A DNA stretch of 53,086 nucleotides from Bacteroidaceae bacterium (lineage in GTDB: Bacteria > Bacteroidota > Bacteroidia > Bacteroidales > Bacteroidaceae). The notes beneath the pieces are model-generated. The model was not told the DNA's origin, did not search any database, and saw nothing but the letters and a program-made list of their open reading frames with translations. The translations under genes were made by a program, and so were the position numbers. The stretch is from contig JAIKYE010000013.1 in NCBI GenBank assembly GCA_024683455.1, positions 1 to 53,086 of the forward strand, given 5' to 3'. How positions within the stretch are numbered: the first letter of the stretch is position 1; each line of letters starts with the position of its first letter. Below are positions 37,691 to 45,847 of the stretch, one piece after another.

Positions 37691-37729
37691 GTTTGAAACC
37701 TGAATACTCTTCGAATTCAGGCTTCAAAC
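37691..37729. terminator. Hairpin between two convergent small genes
   Basis: Arms 37691-37705 (GTTTGAAACCTGAAT) and 37715-37729 (ATTCAGGCTTCAAAC) pair with one mismatch around a 9-nt loop. AAA/TTT flanks extend it weakly. It lies between the ends of the 118-aa gene and the convergent 51-aa gene, so it may serve both. Confidence 0.6.
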
Positions 37730-37752
37730 TTTAATCATCTAAGCATACGATA

Positions 37753-37908
37753 TTAGAACGACTCGTTGATATAGTTCTTGGTTATCATATCGTAGTGCAG
37801 CGCCTCCAACTCTTCTATTGTGAGATTGTTCACCGCACGTTCTATTTTCTTTATCAACTCCTCCCTTCGATATTCGTCAGAAGCGCTATACGTCTTATTG
37901 AAATCCAT
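37753..37908 (-). CDS. Small uncharacterised protein (51 aa)
   Basis: An unnoticed short gene: ATG at 37906-37908, stop TAA at 37753-37755, 51 residues beginning MDFNKTYSASDEYRREELIK and containing VNNLTIEELEALHYDMITKN. It is predicted as two amphipathic helices, acidic, with no signal peptide. I accept it because a good minus-strand -7 box (TAACTTTG, 37942-37949) lies 33 bp upstream, the composition is protein-like, and a hairpin follows its end. Function unknown; it could be a small regulator of, or partner to, the convergent 118-aa gene. Confidence 0.6.
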   Translation of the reverse strand: MDFNKTYSASDEYRREELIKKIERAVNNLTIEELEALHYDMITKNYINESF

Positions 37909-37941
37909 ATCTAACTTATTTGTATTTCATCATAGGCCATG

Positions 37942-37949
37942 CAAAGTTA
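37942..37949 (-). promoter_or_regulatory. -7 box of the 51-aa gene (TAACTTTG)
   Basis: Minus-strand TAACTTTG, with the ATG of the small gene 33 bp downstream. It is the main support for that gene. Confidence 0.55.
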
Positions 37950-38026
37950 GCGTAAAAATAACACGAATACAATATTTAATCATTTTTTAACAGAAAGAAT
38001 GATGTATGTCATTAACGAACGCGAAT

Positions 38027-38092
38027 TTACGGGTACACGTGAAAAAAAATCCGCGCACACGAGAGAATAATTACGGGTACACGAGGAAGATT
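38027..38092 (+). repeat. Three 22-nt direct repeats, set A
   Basis: Units begin at 38027, 38049 and 38071 with an exact 22-nt step. Units one and three share TTACGGGTACACG; unit two is a weaker match (ATCCGCGCACACG). Each is followed by an A-rich part. The step equals two helical turns, as for operator arrays bound on one face. Confidence 0.75.
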
Positions 38093-38126
38093 ATTGCCCC
38101 TCGCCTCATGACAATTCAGCTTACCC

Positions 38127-38170
38127 GTAGTAAGCGGGCCGCCTAAAGGTAGTAAACGGGTCATCTAAAG
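38127..38170 (+). repeat. Two 22-nt direct repeats, set B
   Basis: GTAGTAAGCGGGCCGCCTAAAG (first 20 shown pattern: GTAGTAA-GCGGG-CC, then GCCTAAAG) is followed at once by a copy with GTAGTAA-ACGGG-TC and ATCTAAAG; 17 of 22 positions agree. Same 22-nt unit length as set A, and the ACGGGT core is shared between the sets. Confidence 0.75.
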
Positions 38171-38283
38171 GAAGCTGGCTATATAATGCTAATCGAAACC
38201 CTGGAGCATGCATTTGGAAAAAGAATTCTACCAGAAACAAAATGAAAAGAAGCTTTTAATTTTGTATTTTTCCTGCTAATTTG

Positions 38284-38291
38284 TAACTTTG
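38284..38291 (+). promoter_or_regulatory. -7 box of the GH18-like gene (TAACTTTG)
   Basis: TAACTTTG followed by GCAAG, 39 bp before the ATG. It lies about 115 bp downstream of the last 22-nt repeat. Confidence 0.65.
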
Positions 38292-38330
38292 CAAGCAAAA
38301 TAAAAGAACCATACATATAACCCATTCAAA

Positions 38331-39644
38331 ATGAAAAAAATTAACCTATTGATTTTATTATTTTCTACACTCATTCAGCTACCCCTATGGTCGCAACCGG
38401 AAATTAAAGCAGTATCAGGCGTATATGTGGGCGGACATATTCGCAGAGAACGCCCTCAAACGATTCAGAATCTGCGCGAATCAGGATTCACCTATGCCCT
38501 ACTCTTTAATGTTCACGTAGATACAGACGGAACGCTAATGACGGACGGCGAAACTATCTGCAAAGACGGTGAATATGTGTTTCATCAGACACAACCATAC
38601 TATCAACAGGACGTTAAGGACCTGAAAACGGCTCCTACAAGCATACAACGCGTAGAAATAGTTATAGGCGGATGGGGAAACGATTCGTACGACCACATTC
38701 GTGATTTGATAAAGAAAAACGGAACGGGTAAAACTACCATGCTGTACAAAAACTTTAAGGCACTTAAAGAGGCTGTGCCTGAGATAGAGGCAGTGAACAA
38801 CGATGACGAACACTGCTATGATTTGGAGACTGGTGCGAAGTTCCATATCATGATGTATGATTTAGGCTACAAGACGACTCTGGCCCCCTATACCAACAAG
38901 ACATACTGGCAGAACCTATGCACAAAAATAAGAACAAGCAGAAGCAAAGCCGTAGATAGAATTATGGTACAATGCTACGACGGCGGAGCACAAAATACAG
39001 ATCAAGTGGGCAGCTGGACCTTCACAGGCGTGAAAGACCGTCAGGCAGGACTTATGTATTACTCCAACAACTGGAATGTGGATAGTAATATTTCCCAGTT
39101 TCAAAAATGGAAAGATGACGGAGTAGCAACAGGCGGTTTCGTGTGGGTCTATAATAGCGAGGAATGGGATCTGAACGCCTGGGCTTCTGGAATGAATCGT
39201 GTCTACAAGGCTGTAGAGGTGCCCGAAGAAGATGCTATGGTGGAAGTCTTTAGTGGTACAAACTACACAGGATACAGCGTAAAACTACCTGTAGGCACCT
39301 ACACGAAGGCAGACTTAGCTGTATATGGCGTTAAAGCCAACGACCTAGAATCCTTGAAAATTCTAAAAGACGGTGCTTCAGCACGTTTGTACAGAAAAAA
39401 CACAAACACGGGGTCCAACATTCTCTGTAAAACGGATCGGAAGTCATTGACATCAACGTATAAGAATCTTGTTAATTCCATTACCGTGGAGTATGAAGAT
39501 CCTGACTGTATAAGTGCCGTAGAGACCGAAAAGACAAAAGAAATGAAAAATATATACGACCTCTCTGGACGTAAACTAAATCCAAGTTCCTTAAGGAGTA
39601 AGGGAGTATACATCGAGAGTGGCAAAAAGGTTGTAAGGCCTTGA
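38331..39644 (+). CDS. Secreted GH18-like / beta-gamma-crystallin protein
   Basis: 437 residues. The signal peptide covers residues 1-21. Residues 25-290 look like a GH18-type TIM barrel: the SxGG-like strand VEIVIGGWGND (108-118) and the active-site strand IEAVNNDDE (152-160), where DxxDxDxE has become ExxNxDxE with Glu160 kept. Residues 303-388 are a beta-gamma-crystallin-like pair (VEVFSGTNYTGYSVKLP; ASARLYRKN; LVNSITVEYED). The tail 407-437 (KNIYDLSGRKL, then GVYIESGKKVVRP) is the C-terminal sequence common on secreted Prevotella proteins, possibly a type IX sorting signal. Activity, perhaps on chitin-type or host N-glycans, is inferred. The altered acidic motif leaves catalysis uncertain. 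Confidence 0.8.
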   Translation: MKKINLLILLFSTLIQLPLWSQPEIKAVSGVYVGGHIRRERPQTIQNLRESGFTYALLFNVHVDTDGTLMTDGETICKDGEYVFHQTQPYYQQDVKDLKTAPTSIQRVEIVIGGWGNDSYDHIRDLIKKNGTGKTTMLYKNFKALKEAVPEIEAVNNDDEHCYDLETGAKFHIMMYDLGYKTTLAPYTNKTYWQNLCTKIRTSRSKAVDRIMVQCYDGGAQNTDQVGSWTFTGVKDRQAGLMYYSNNWNVDSNISQFQKWKDDGVATGGFVWVYNSEEWDLNAWASGMNRVYKAVEVPEEDAMVEVFSGTNYTGYSVKLPVGTYTKADLAVYGVKANDLESLKILKDGASARLYRKNTNTGSNILCKTDRKSLTSTYKNLVNSITVEYEDPDCISAVETEKTKEMKNIYDLSGRKLNPSSLRSKGVYIESGKKVVRP

Positions 39645-39657
39645 TAAAAGAACAGGA

Positions 39658-40794
39658 ATGAACATAAGGAAAGAGAAAAGCAGATTATTGGCGTTTGCAG
39701 TTTACAGCGTTATTAACATACTATTCATACTGAAATACGGGCAACGCATATTACCTGTATGTACAATCGTGGGCGGATGTGTAGCGTATGTGGCAGCCAT
39801 GGCGATAGTGCTGGGATATACGGAAAGAATACAGAAACGCCTAAGCTGCAAGGCAACACTCTGGCTGATGGGTATTGCCGTTGCTGCACTGATAGTCCTC
39901 CAATATTTCATAGACCCCATGACTGTGCAGGTGGACAGGTGGTCTGCCATACACAACTTCCTACAGTACCTGCTTCATGGAGAATATCCCTACGCAGCAC
40001 AGACACATCTAGGAGGATACGGTTCTCCCTTCCCTGTATGGCAGGTAATGCACCTACCCTTTTATCTGATAGGGAACGTGGGATTATCTTTCGTTATCTG
40101 TCTGATTCTGTTTACAGATGCTGTAAGACGTCTGTCCTCTCTTAGAGTAGCAGCAGAAGCCTTTATGCTGTTATTACTCTCGCCTGCTTTCCTGTACGAG
40201 GTAAGTGTACGCAGCGACCTGATAAGCAACTTCCTGCTCTGCGCCGCCATCATCATGTATATGCATCGCTATCGTTTCAATTTAAAGCGCCACTGGGTAA
40301 CCATCGCTATAATTTGCGGTCTGATGATGAGTACAAGACTGGCTGTCTGTATCCCGTTCTTCCTATTCCTCTTCTGGGATTACTTATATGCTTGTAACTG
40401 GAAGCAGAAAGTAGGATTACCGCTTTTAATACTTCTGGTTTTCGGGCTAACTTTTCTGCCCTTTGCGATATGGAACTGGGATATGCTATTCTACTTCGAA
40501 TACAGTCCCTTTGCTCTGCAAACCCGACAGGGTGTTCCCTTTAACACCCCCATAATAATTATGTTGTGCCTTCTGGCGTCGTTATTCCTGAGAGGAGAAT
40601 GGAAAAACTACCTTGTGGCAACAGGAAGTTGTCTGACTGCACTTGTCCTGATAACATTCCTAAGCCGTATGTATATATACAACCAATGGGGAGAGCTATT
40701 CGAATCACGTTATGACATCACATACTTTAACATGGCTCTGCCCTTCGTAATTGCCGCCATAGCATTAAAAGAAGACGAAAAGATTTACTGCTGA
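39658..40794 (+). CDS. Multi-pass membrane protein, GT-C glycosyltransferase-like
   Basis: 378 residues with about ten membrane helices. An extracytoplasmic loop after the second or third helix holds Asp93-Arg-Trp (QVDRWSAIHNFLQYL), then GEYPYAA and GGYGSPFPVW, like the acidic first loop of GT-C enzymes that use polyprenyl-phosphate sugars. RSDLISNFLL near residue 185 is another candidate polar site. The acceptor is unknown. It starts 13 bp after the GH18-like gene and so is co-transcribed. Its last 10 bp overlap the end of the convergent uvrA. Confidence 0.65.
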   Translation: MNIRKEKSRLLAFAVYSVINILFILKYGQRILPVCTIVGGCVAYVAAMAIVLGYTERIQKRLSCKATLWLMGIAVAALIVLQYFIDPMTVQVDRWSAIHNFLQYLLHGEYPYAAQTHLGGYGSPFPVWQVMHLPFYLIGNVGLSFVICLILFTDAVRRLSSLRVAAEAFMLLLLSPAFLYEVSVRSDLISNFLLCAAIIMYMHRYRFNLKRHWVTIAIICGLMMSTRLAVCIPFFLFLFWDYLYACNWKQKVGLPLLILLVFGLTFLPFAIWNWDMLFYFEYSPFALQTRQGVPFNTPIIIMLCLLASLFLRGEWKNYLVATGSCLTALVLITFLSRMYIYNQWGELFESRYDITYFNMALPFVIAAIALKEDEKIYC

Positions 40795-43619
40795 GAACGT
40801 GTTTGAAGTATCTTTTTCAGGAAAGGAGCTGTCGCACCGATGCCACTATTGGCAAGGTCTTCGGGCGTTCCAGAAAAAAGAAGTTGTCCACCTCCCCTAC
40901 CACCTTCAGGCCCCATATCTATCAGCCAGTCAGCACATTTGATGACATCCAGATTGTGCTCTATCACGATAACCGTATTGCCCTTATCCACCAAACGGTT
41001 CAAGACTGAGAGCAGGACACGGATATCCTCGAAGTGAAGACCCGTAGTAGGCTCATCCAGGATATAAAGTGTTTTGCCTGTGTCACGTTTGCTTAACTCC
41101 GTAGCCAACTTTACACGCTGACTTTCTCCACCAGACAAAGTATTGCTGGGCTGACCTAATTTAATATAGCCAAGGCCGACCTCTTGCAAGACCTTAATTT
41201 TACCCAAGATATTTGGTACGTTCTCGAAGAACTCTACGGCCTGATTGATGGTCATGTCCAGCACGTCGGCAATACTCTTTCCTCTGTAGCGAACCTCCAG
41301 CGTTTCTCTGTTGTAACGTTTACCACGACACTCCTCACAAGGAACATAAACGTCCGGTAGAAAATTCATCTCTATGGTCTTATAACCATTCCCATTACAA
41401 GCCTCACAGCGTCCTCCCTTGACATTAAAGGAGAAACGGCCAGGCTTATAACCTCGAATACGAGCCTCTGGGAGTTCGTAGAAGAGGTTTCTGATATCAT
41501 TAAAGACACCCGTATATGTAGCAGGGTTAGAACGAGGAGTGCGACCAAGAGGACTCTGATCCACATCTACCACCTTATCTATATATTGGAGTCCTTCTAT
41601 TTTACGATATGGAAGTGGGTCTCGCAAAGAACGGTAAAAATATTTGCTGAGGATGGGATGCAATGTGTCATTGACAAGGGAACTCTTTCCACTGCCGCTA
41701 ACGCCAGTCACACAAATAAGTTTGCCCAGCGGAAAAGCTACGTCAACATTCTTAAGATTATTGCCACGGGCACCACGCAAAACAATAGAATTTCCATTAC
41801 CGGTTCGACGTTCAGCGGGAACATCAATGCTTAGCTCTCCATTCAGATACTGGCTGGTAAGGGTATGTTGTTTCAACATATCAGTGTACTTGCCCTGAAA
41901 GACAATCTCACCGCCCTTGCGACCCGCTTTAGGACCGACATCCACAATATAGTCGGCATTCTCCATCATCTCCTGATCATGCTCAACGACAATAACAGAA
42001 TTACCCGTATCACGCAGTTTCTTAAGCGAATCTATAAGCTTGATATTGTCCTTCTGATGCAAGCCAATACTTGGTTCATCCAAGATGTAAAGGACATTAA
42101 CCAACTGGCTTCCAATCTGCGTAGCTAAACGGATACGTTGGCTTTCACCTCCAGAAAGGCTGACAGAAGAACGGCCTAAAGAAAGGTATTCCAGACCTAC
42201 GTCTAAGAGGAAACGCAGACGAGTACGAATCTCCTTAAGAATTTCCGCGGCAATCTTTCGCTGCTGAGAAGAAAGTTTTTCGTCTAAATCAGAAACCCAG
42301 TCATAAAGTTCTCTCAGATCCATTTTGGAAATCTCTGCGATATTCTTTCCCGCAATGAGGAAGTGTAGAGACTCTCTGTTAAGACGCTGACCTTTACACT
42401 CAGGGCATTCCGCTGTACAGCTAAACTGTTCAGCCCACTTCTGAGCACTGGTGGACATATCAGAATCCTGCATCTGACTGATATATTTGCCTAAACCATC
42501 ATAAGTTGAATATAAGTCATTGGTGGTTTTGGCTGTCTCTGCGGCAATCCTTAAACGCTCAGAAGAACCGTCGATAATCTCTTGCAATGCCTCTTGTGGG
42601 ACATCTGAAAGAGGAGTCTCCATTGTACAGTCGTATTTCTGCAGCAAGGCTTCTATCTGCCAGAAAATCATAGCAGAACGTGGCTTTCCCAAAGGAGCAA
42701 TAGCACCTTGTTTCACGGATAAAGACCTATCTGGGAATACCTTATCCTGATCTATGACACTCACATATCCCAAACCTTTGCATCTGGGGCAGGCACCTTG
42801 GGGACTGTTGAACGAAAAATCATGTGGAGCGGGCTCGCGGTATGATATGCCAGTCGTAGGACACATCAACTGTTTGCTATAATAACGTACCTTCTCTGTT
42901 TCCATATCATAGACCAGCATCAGACCATCACCCTGCTTCATGGCTGTAGCTACGCTCTGAACAAGGCGTTTATCATCTTTATCCTGAACCTTAATACGAT
43001 CTATGACTACTTCTATGTCATGGTTGCGGTAGCGGTCTAGTTTCATGCCAGGAATAATCTCCATAATATGACCATCTACACGGACGTAAAGATATCCCTT
43101 TTTCTGAATGTTCTCAAGAAGGTCCTGATAATGACCTTTTCTATTCTTTACCAAGGGAGCAAGGATGCAAATCTTACGCCCAAGGTAATCCTTGAGAATA
43201 AGGTCTATAATCTGCTCCTCGGTATAGCGTACCATCTTCTCGCCTGTCTCATACGAGAAAGCTTCAGCTGCACGTGCATACAGCAGTCGAAAGAAATCGT
43301 AAATCTCTGTCGTGGTACCTACCGTACTGCGCGGATTCTTATTGGTGGTTTTCTGATCTATACTGATAACAGGACTTAAACCCGTTATCTTATCCACATC
43401 GGGTCTTTGCAGATTAACCAAAAAATTGCGGGCATAGGCACTGAACGTCTCAATATATCTGCGCTGTCCTTCGGCAAAGATGGTATCAAATGCCAAAGAC
43501 GATTTACCACTACCACTAAGTCCTGTAATAACAATAAGACTATTCCTTGGTATGGTAACATCAACGTTCTTGAGGTTATGAACGCGCGCTCCCCAAACAA
43601 AAATCTTACTATCACTCAT
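40785..43619 (-). CDS. uvrA: Excinuclease ABC subunit A
   Basis: Damage-recognition ATPase of nucleotide excision repair. I use the ATG at 43619 (944 residues), which makes an ATGAGTGA overlap with the upstream CHU_C gene and starts right at the family N-terminus (SKIFVWGARVHNLKNV). Two ABC modules are present: Walker A GLSGSGKSS (Lys39) and GVSGSGKSS, with signatures LSGGESQRIRLA and LSGGESQRVKLA. The second zinc finger is intact (CEAC...CEEC). In the first, the leading pair reads CPTT instead of CPxC while the trailing CPRC is present, so that finger may not bind zinc. The partner uvrB is in the same window at 48.3 kb. Confidence 0.95.
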   Translation of the reverse strand: MSDSKIFVWGARVHNLKNVDVTIPRNSLIVITGLSGSGKSSLAFDTIFAEGQRRYIETFSAYARNFLVNLQRPDVDKITGLSPVISIDQKTTNKNPRSTVGTTTEIYDFFRLLYARAAEAFSYETGEKMVRYTEEQIIDLILKDYLGRKICILAPLVKNRKGHYQDLLENIQKKGYLYVRVDGHIMEIIPGMKLDRYRNHDIEVVIDRIKVQDKDDKRLVQSVATAMKQGDGLMLVYDMETEKVRYYSKQLMCPTTGISYREPAPHDFSFNSPQGACPRCKGLGYVSVIDQDKVFPDRSLSVKQGAIAPLGKPRSAMIFWQIEALLQKYDCTMETPLSDVPQEALQEIIDGSSERLRIAAETAKTTNDLYSTYDGLGKYISQMQDSDMSTSAQKWAEQFSCTAECPECKGQRLNRESLHFLIAGKNIAEISKMDLRELYDWVSDLDEKLSSQQRKIAAEILKEIRTRLRFLLDVGLEYLSLGRSSVSLSGGESQRIRLATQIGSQLVNVLYILDEPSIGLHQKDNIKLIDSLKKLRDTGNSVIVVEHDQEMMENADYIVDVGPKAGRKGGEIVFQGKYTDMLKQHTLTSQYLNGELSIDVPAERRTGNGNSIVLRGARGNNLKNVDVAFPLGKLICVTGVSGSGKSSLVNDTLHPILSKYFYRSLRDPLPYRKIEGLQYIDKVVDVDQSPLGRTPRSNPATYTGVFNDIRNLFYELPEARIRGYKPGRFSFNVKGGRCEACNGNGYKTIEMNFLPDVYVPCEECRGKRYNRETLEVRYRGKSIADVLDMTINQAVEFFENVPNILGKIKVLQEVGLGYIKLGQPSNTLSGGESQRVKLATELSKRDTGKTLYILDEPTTGLHFEDIRVLLSVLNRLVDKGNTVIVIEHNLDVIKCADWLIDMGPEGGRGGGQLLFSGTPEDLANSGIGATAPFLKKILQTRSQQ

Positions 43620-44346
43620 CACCTGTAGCCGCGCTGCCGTCACCGTTGTTATAACCGGAAATCACACTGATTGTTTTTTTGAAACTATAGTTCCTTCCGT
43701 CGGCACCCTTGGCATTCACAACTAGGAAGTAAACACCGTCCTTAACAACTTTTCCTTTATACTTTCCATCCCATTCGCCATTAACATCGTCCCACGAATA
43801 GATTTTACTACCCCAGCGATTGAATATTGCAGCATGGAAAGACACAATACTCTGATGGCCGTCTTTAGCCTTTAGGACGTCATTCTTACCATCGCCATTA
43901 GGAGAGAGAGCATTGGGGAAATCCAAAATACTTTCGCTTATACTAAAATAGATAGTCTTGGGATCTTCACCTTCCTCCGGAAATTCGTAGTTCATACTTC
44001 CGTCCGCATTATAAAAAGTAACATACAATTGCGCTGTAAAAGAGCCGCTTGTGGTAAAGGTATGCTCTACATTCTCATCCGCACGGTGAATCAAAATATT
44101 TGAAGGGTCGTTGGTATTCCAAATTTTCCATTCATAACGTGGTGTACCATAACCTTCCAGACCTGAAGGATTTGCTTTTAGTAAGACTTTCAAAGGAGCA
44201 CCCTGCGGAGTACCGTTAATCTCTGTAGTATCAGCCGTACCATCTGCATTATCAACAACAATAAATCCTGTAGGATTTACAGTTTGTGCAATAGCACAGA
44301 AAGGGAATATTATCGACAATAATGATATTATACGCTTCATGTTCAT
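43612..44346 (-). CDS. Exported protein with CHU_C (gliding-motility type) C-terminal domain
   Basis: 244 residues (238 from the second ATG at 44340). Signal peptide MKRIISLLSIIFPFCAIAQ. Residues 25-135 form a PKD/Ig-like region (YEWKIWNTNDPSNIL; GSFTAQLYVTFYNADG). Residues 142 to about 230 match the CHU_C family: DFPNALSPNGDGKNDVLK, FHAAIFNRWGSKIYSW, GEWDGKYKGKVVKDGVYFLV. Such domains serve as type B signals for the type IX secretion system. Its mRNA continues into uvrA by an 8-bp overlap, an unusual pairing of a surface protein with DNA repair. A TAATTTTG box lies 12 bp ahead of the first ATG. Confidence 0.88.
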   Translation of the reverse strand: MNMKRIISLLSIIFPFCAIAQTVNPTGFIVVDNADGTADTTEINGTPQGAPLKVLLKANPSGLEGYGTPRYEWKIWNTNDPSNILIHRADENVEHTFTTSGSFTAQLYVTFYNADGSMNYEFPEEGEDPKTIYFSISESILDFPNALSPNGDGKNDVLKAKDGHQSIVSFHAAIFNRWGSKIYSWDDVNGEWDGKYKGKVVKDGVYFLVVNAKGADGRNYSFKKTISVISGYNNGDGSAATGDE

Positions 44347-44357
44347 AAATATTTCTG

Positions 44358-44365
44358 CAAAATTA
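44358..44365 (-). promoter_or_regulatory. -7 box of the CHU_C/uvrA unit (TAATTTTG)
   Basis: Minus-strand TAATTTTG, 12-18 bp from the two possible ATGs, giving a very short leader. It would also drive uvrA. Confidence 0.55.
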
Positions 44366-44514
44366 CGAAAAACGGGGGCAGTATAAAAGAATTTATTTCT
44401 TTTTTTTTGTAGTTACAGAGTAACTTCGTCTATTTCTTGGTTAAAATAATGGATTTCTAAGGATGATAATCATTTTTTAATCTCAAAAAGTCTGAAATGG
44501 CGAAAAAAAAGCAT

Positions 44515-44522
44515 TATCTTTG
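44515..44522 (+). promoter_or_regulatory. -7 box of the LysM gene (TATCTTTG)
   Basis: TATCTTTG ends 5 bp before the ATG at 44528, predicting a leaderless mRNA. Confidence 0.65.
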
Positions 44523-44527
44523 CGCTT

Positions 44528-45847
44528 ATGAAACAGCTCGTCATTACAATAATGCTGTGCATTCCGTTCATATCGAATGCACAGAATACATTGTCGGCAC
44601 TAAACCGACTACATCAGGTAAGCAAGGGAGAAAACATTATGGTAATTGCCAAACAATATAATGTTACTGAGCAGGCTATTAGGTTAGCAAACCCTGAAAT
44701 AAAAAAAAATGGAAAACTCAAGAAGGGTTCTTATCTGATAATTCCCCGAACAGAAGAAACGTCTCAAAGTGAAACGAGCACAATCAGCGTGACAAAAAAG
44801 GAAGTCCCAACGAATATAAAAGTCGGTATTATCCTACCATTTGAAGAGAAAACTGATAGAGCAAAAAAAATGGTAGAGTTCTACCAGGGCTTCTTAATGG
44901 CAGCTGATAGTATTAAGAGAGAAGGACTAAACATTGACATATACACCTATAACAGCGGTACCAAGGAAGCCGAAGTGATGGAGATTCTCGGAAAACCAGA
45001 GATGAGCAGACTTGATTATCTTTTTGGTCCCGTTGACGAACAACAGTTGCCCGCAACCATAAGTTTTTGCAAACAATATAACATAAAGCTTATACTACCA
45101 TTTACCAACGGACAGAGTACCAATGGCAATTCACACCTTTACATTGCATGTCCGAACAATGCAGTTACTATTTCCGAAGCTGCGTCATTGGTCTCAAAAG
45201 CTTACTGTGACAAGAATTTTATCATCTTCAAATCAAATAATACTAATTCTAAAGGCAATCTGTTTACGCAGACCTTATCTGACATGTTAAGCAGGCAAGG
45301 GAATGTTGTACATTATCTGAACAAAGAAAGTGACGACATTACGTACGAATCTGTCATGAACCCCATTAAAGACAATGTTATCGTTTTAGACGATCCAGGC
45401 ATAAAGTCATTAAACATTCTCGTTTCAAAACTAGATTCCTTCAGACAGAATCATCCCAACTATAACATATCTCTATTGGGTTATCCCGAGTGGCAGACAT
45501 ACACCAACACGATGTTAAACAATTTCTTTAAATTTGACACCTATACCTATAGCACGTACTACTACAATGCATTAGCAACAAACACAAAAGCATTTGAACA
45601 TGCATTTACAAAGAACTTCGGGAAACCTATGGCAGTTAATTTCCCCAGATATGCTATGATGGGCTTTGACCTTGCATACTACTTCATACATGAATTCATG
45701 GAAGACGGGAAAGTTACAGATAATCAACACAAACCTTATCAAAATATATACAAATTTGTTAAGGATACTGAAGATGGTGGATACTGCAACAGATTTGTAC
45801 AGTTGATTCACTACACGAGAAACAAGCAAATAGAACTTATCAGATGA
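44528..45847 (+). CDS. LysM protein with a type 1 periplasmic-binding fold
   Basis: 439 residues. Signal peptide (MKQLVITIMLCIPFISNAQ). One LysM domain at residues 28-74 (HQVSKGENIMVIAKQYNVTE, then GSYLIIPR), which binds peptidoglycan. From residue 96 a Leu/Ile/Val-binding-protein-like two-lobe fold follows (NIKVGIILPFEEKT, MVEFYQGFLMAADSI, LDYLFGPVDEQQLPA). No transporter gene is near, so solute uptake is unlikely. The combination recalls LpoA, whose C-terminal domain has this fold and activates a peptidoglycan synthase; that parallel is inference. ATGA overlap with the barrel gene downstream. Confidence 0.88.
   Translation: MKQLVITIMLCIPFISNAQNTLSALNRLHQVSKGENIMVIAKQYNVTEQAIRLANPEIKKNGKLKKGSYLIIPRTEETSQSETSTISVTKKEVPTNIKVGIILPFEEKTDRAKKMVEFYQGFLMAADSIKREGLNIDIYTYNSGTKEAEVMEILGKPEMSRLDYLFGPVDEQQLPATISFCKQYNIKLILPFTNGQSTNGNSHLYIACPNNAVTISEAASLVSKAYCDKNFIIFKSNNTNSKGNLFTQTLSDMLSRQGNVVHYLNKESDDITYESVMNPIKDNVIVLDDPGIKSLNILVSKLDSFRQNHPNYNISLLGYPEWQTYTNTMLNNFFKFDTYTYSTYYYNALATNTKAFEHAFTKNFGKPMAVNFPRYAMMGFDLAYYFIHEFMEDGKVTDNQHKPYQNIYKFVKDTEDGGYCNRFVQLIHYTRNKQIELIR

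Larger units (their letters stand above)
37909..38330. other. 422-bp gene-free region with repeats and two promoters
   Basis: From left to right it holds the promoter of the 51-aa gene, a set of 22-nt repeats at 38027-38092, a second set at 38127-38170, and the promoter of the GH18-like gene at 38284. The middle (38000-38170) is richer in G and C than the flanks. Short remnants of open frame (for example from 38000) end within about 25 codons, so I see no gene here. Confidence 0.75.

Noticed and set aside
38000..38070. Short reading frame starting MMYVINEREFTGTREK
   Set aside because: It stops after about 23 codons, has no -7 box at a normal distance, and is explained by the 22-nt repeats.
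38027..38170. Possible CRISPR array
   Set aside because: The 22-nt units are contiguous without spacers, are not identical, and no cas gene is near.
44645..45847. Amino-acid ABC transporter binding protein
   Set aside because: The fold is similar, but a LysM domain is fused and no permease or ATPase gene is nearby.
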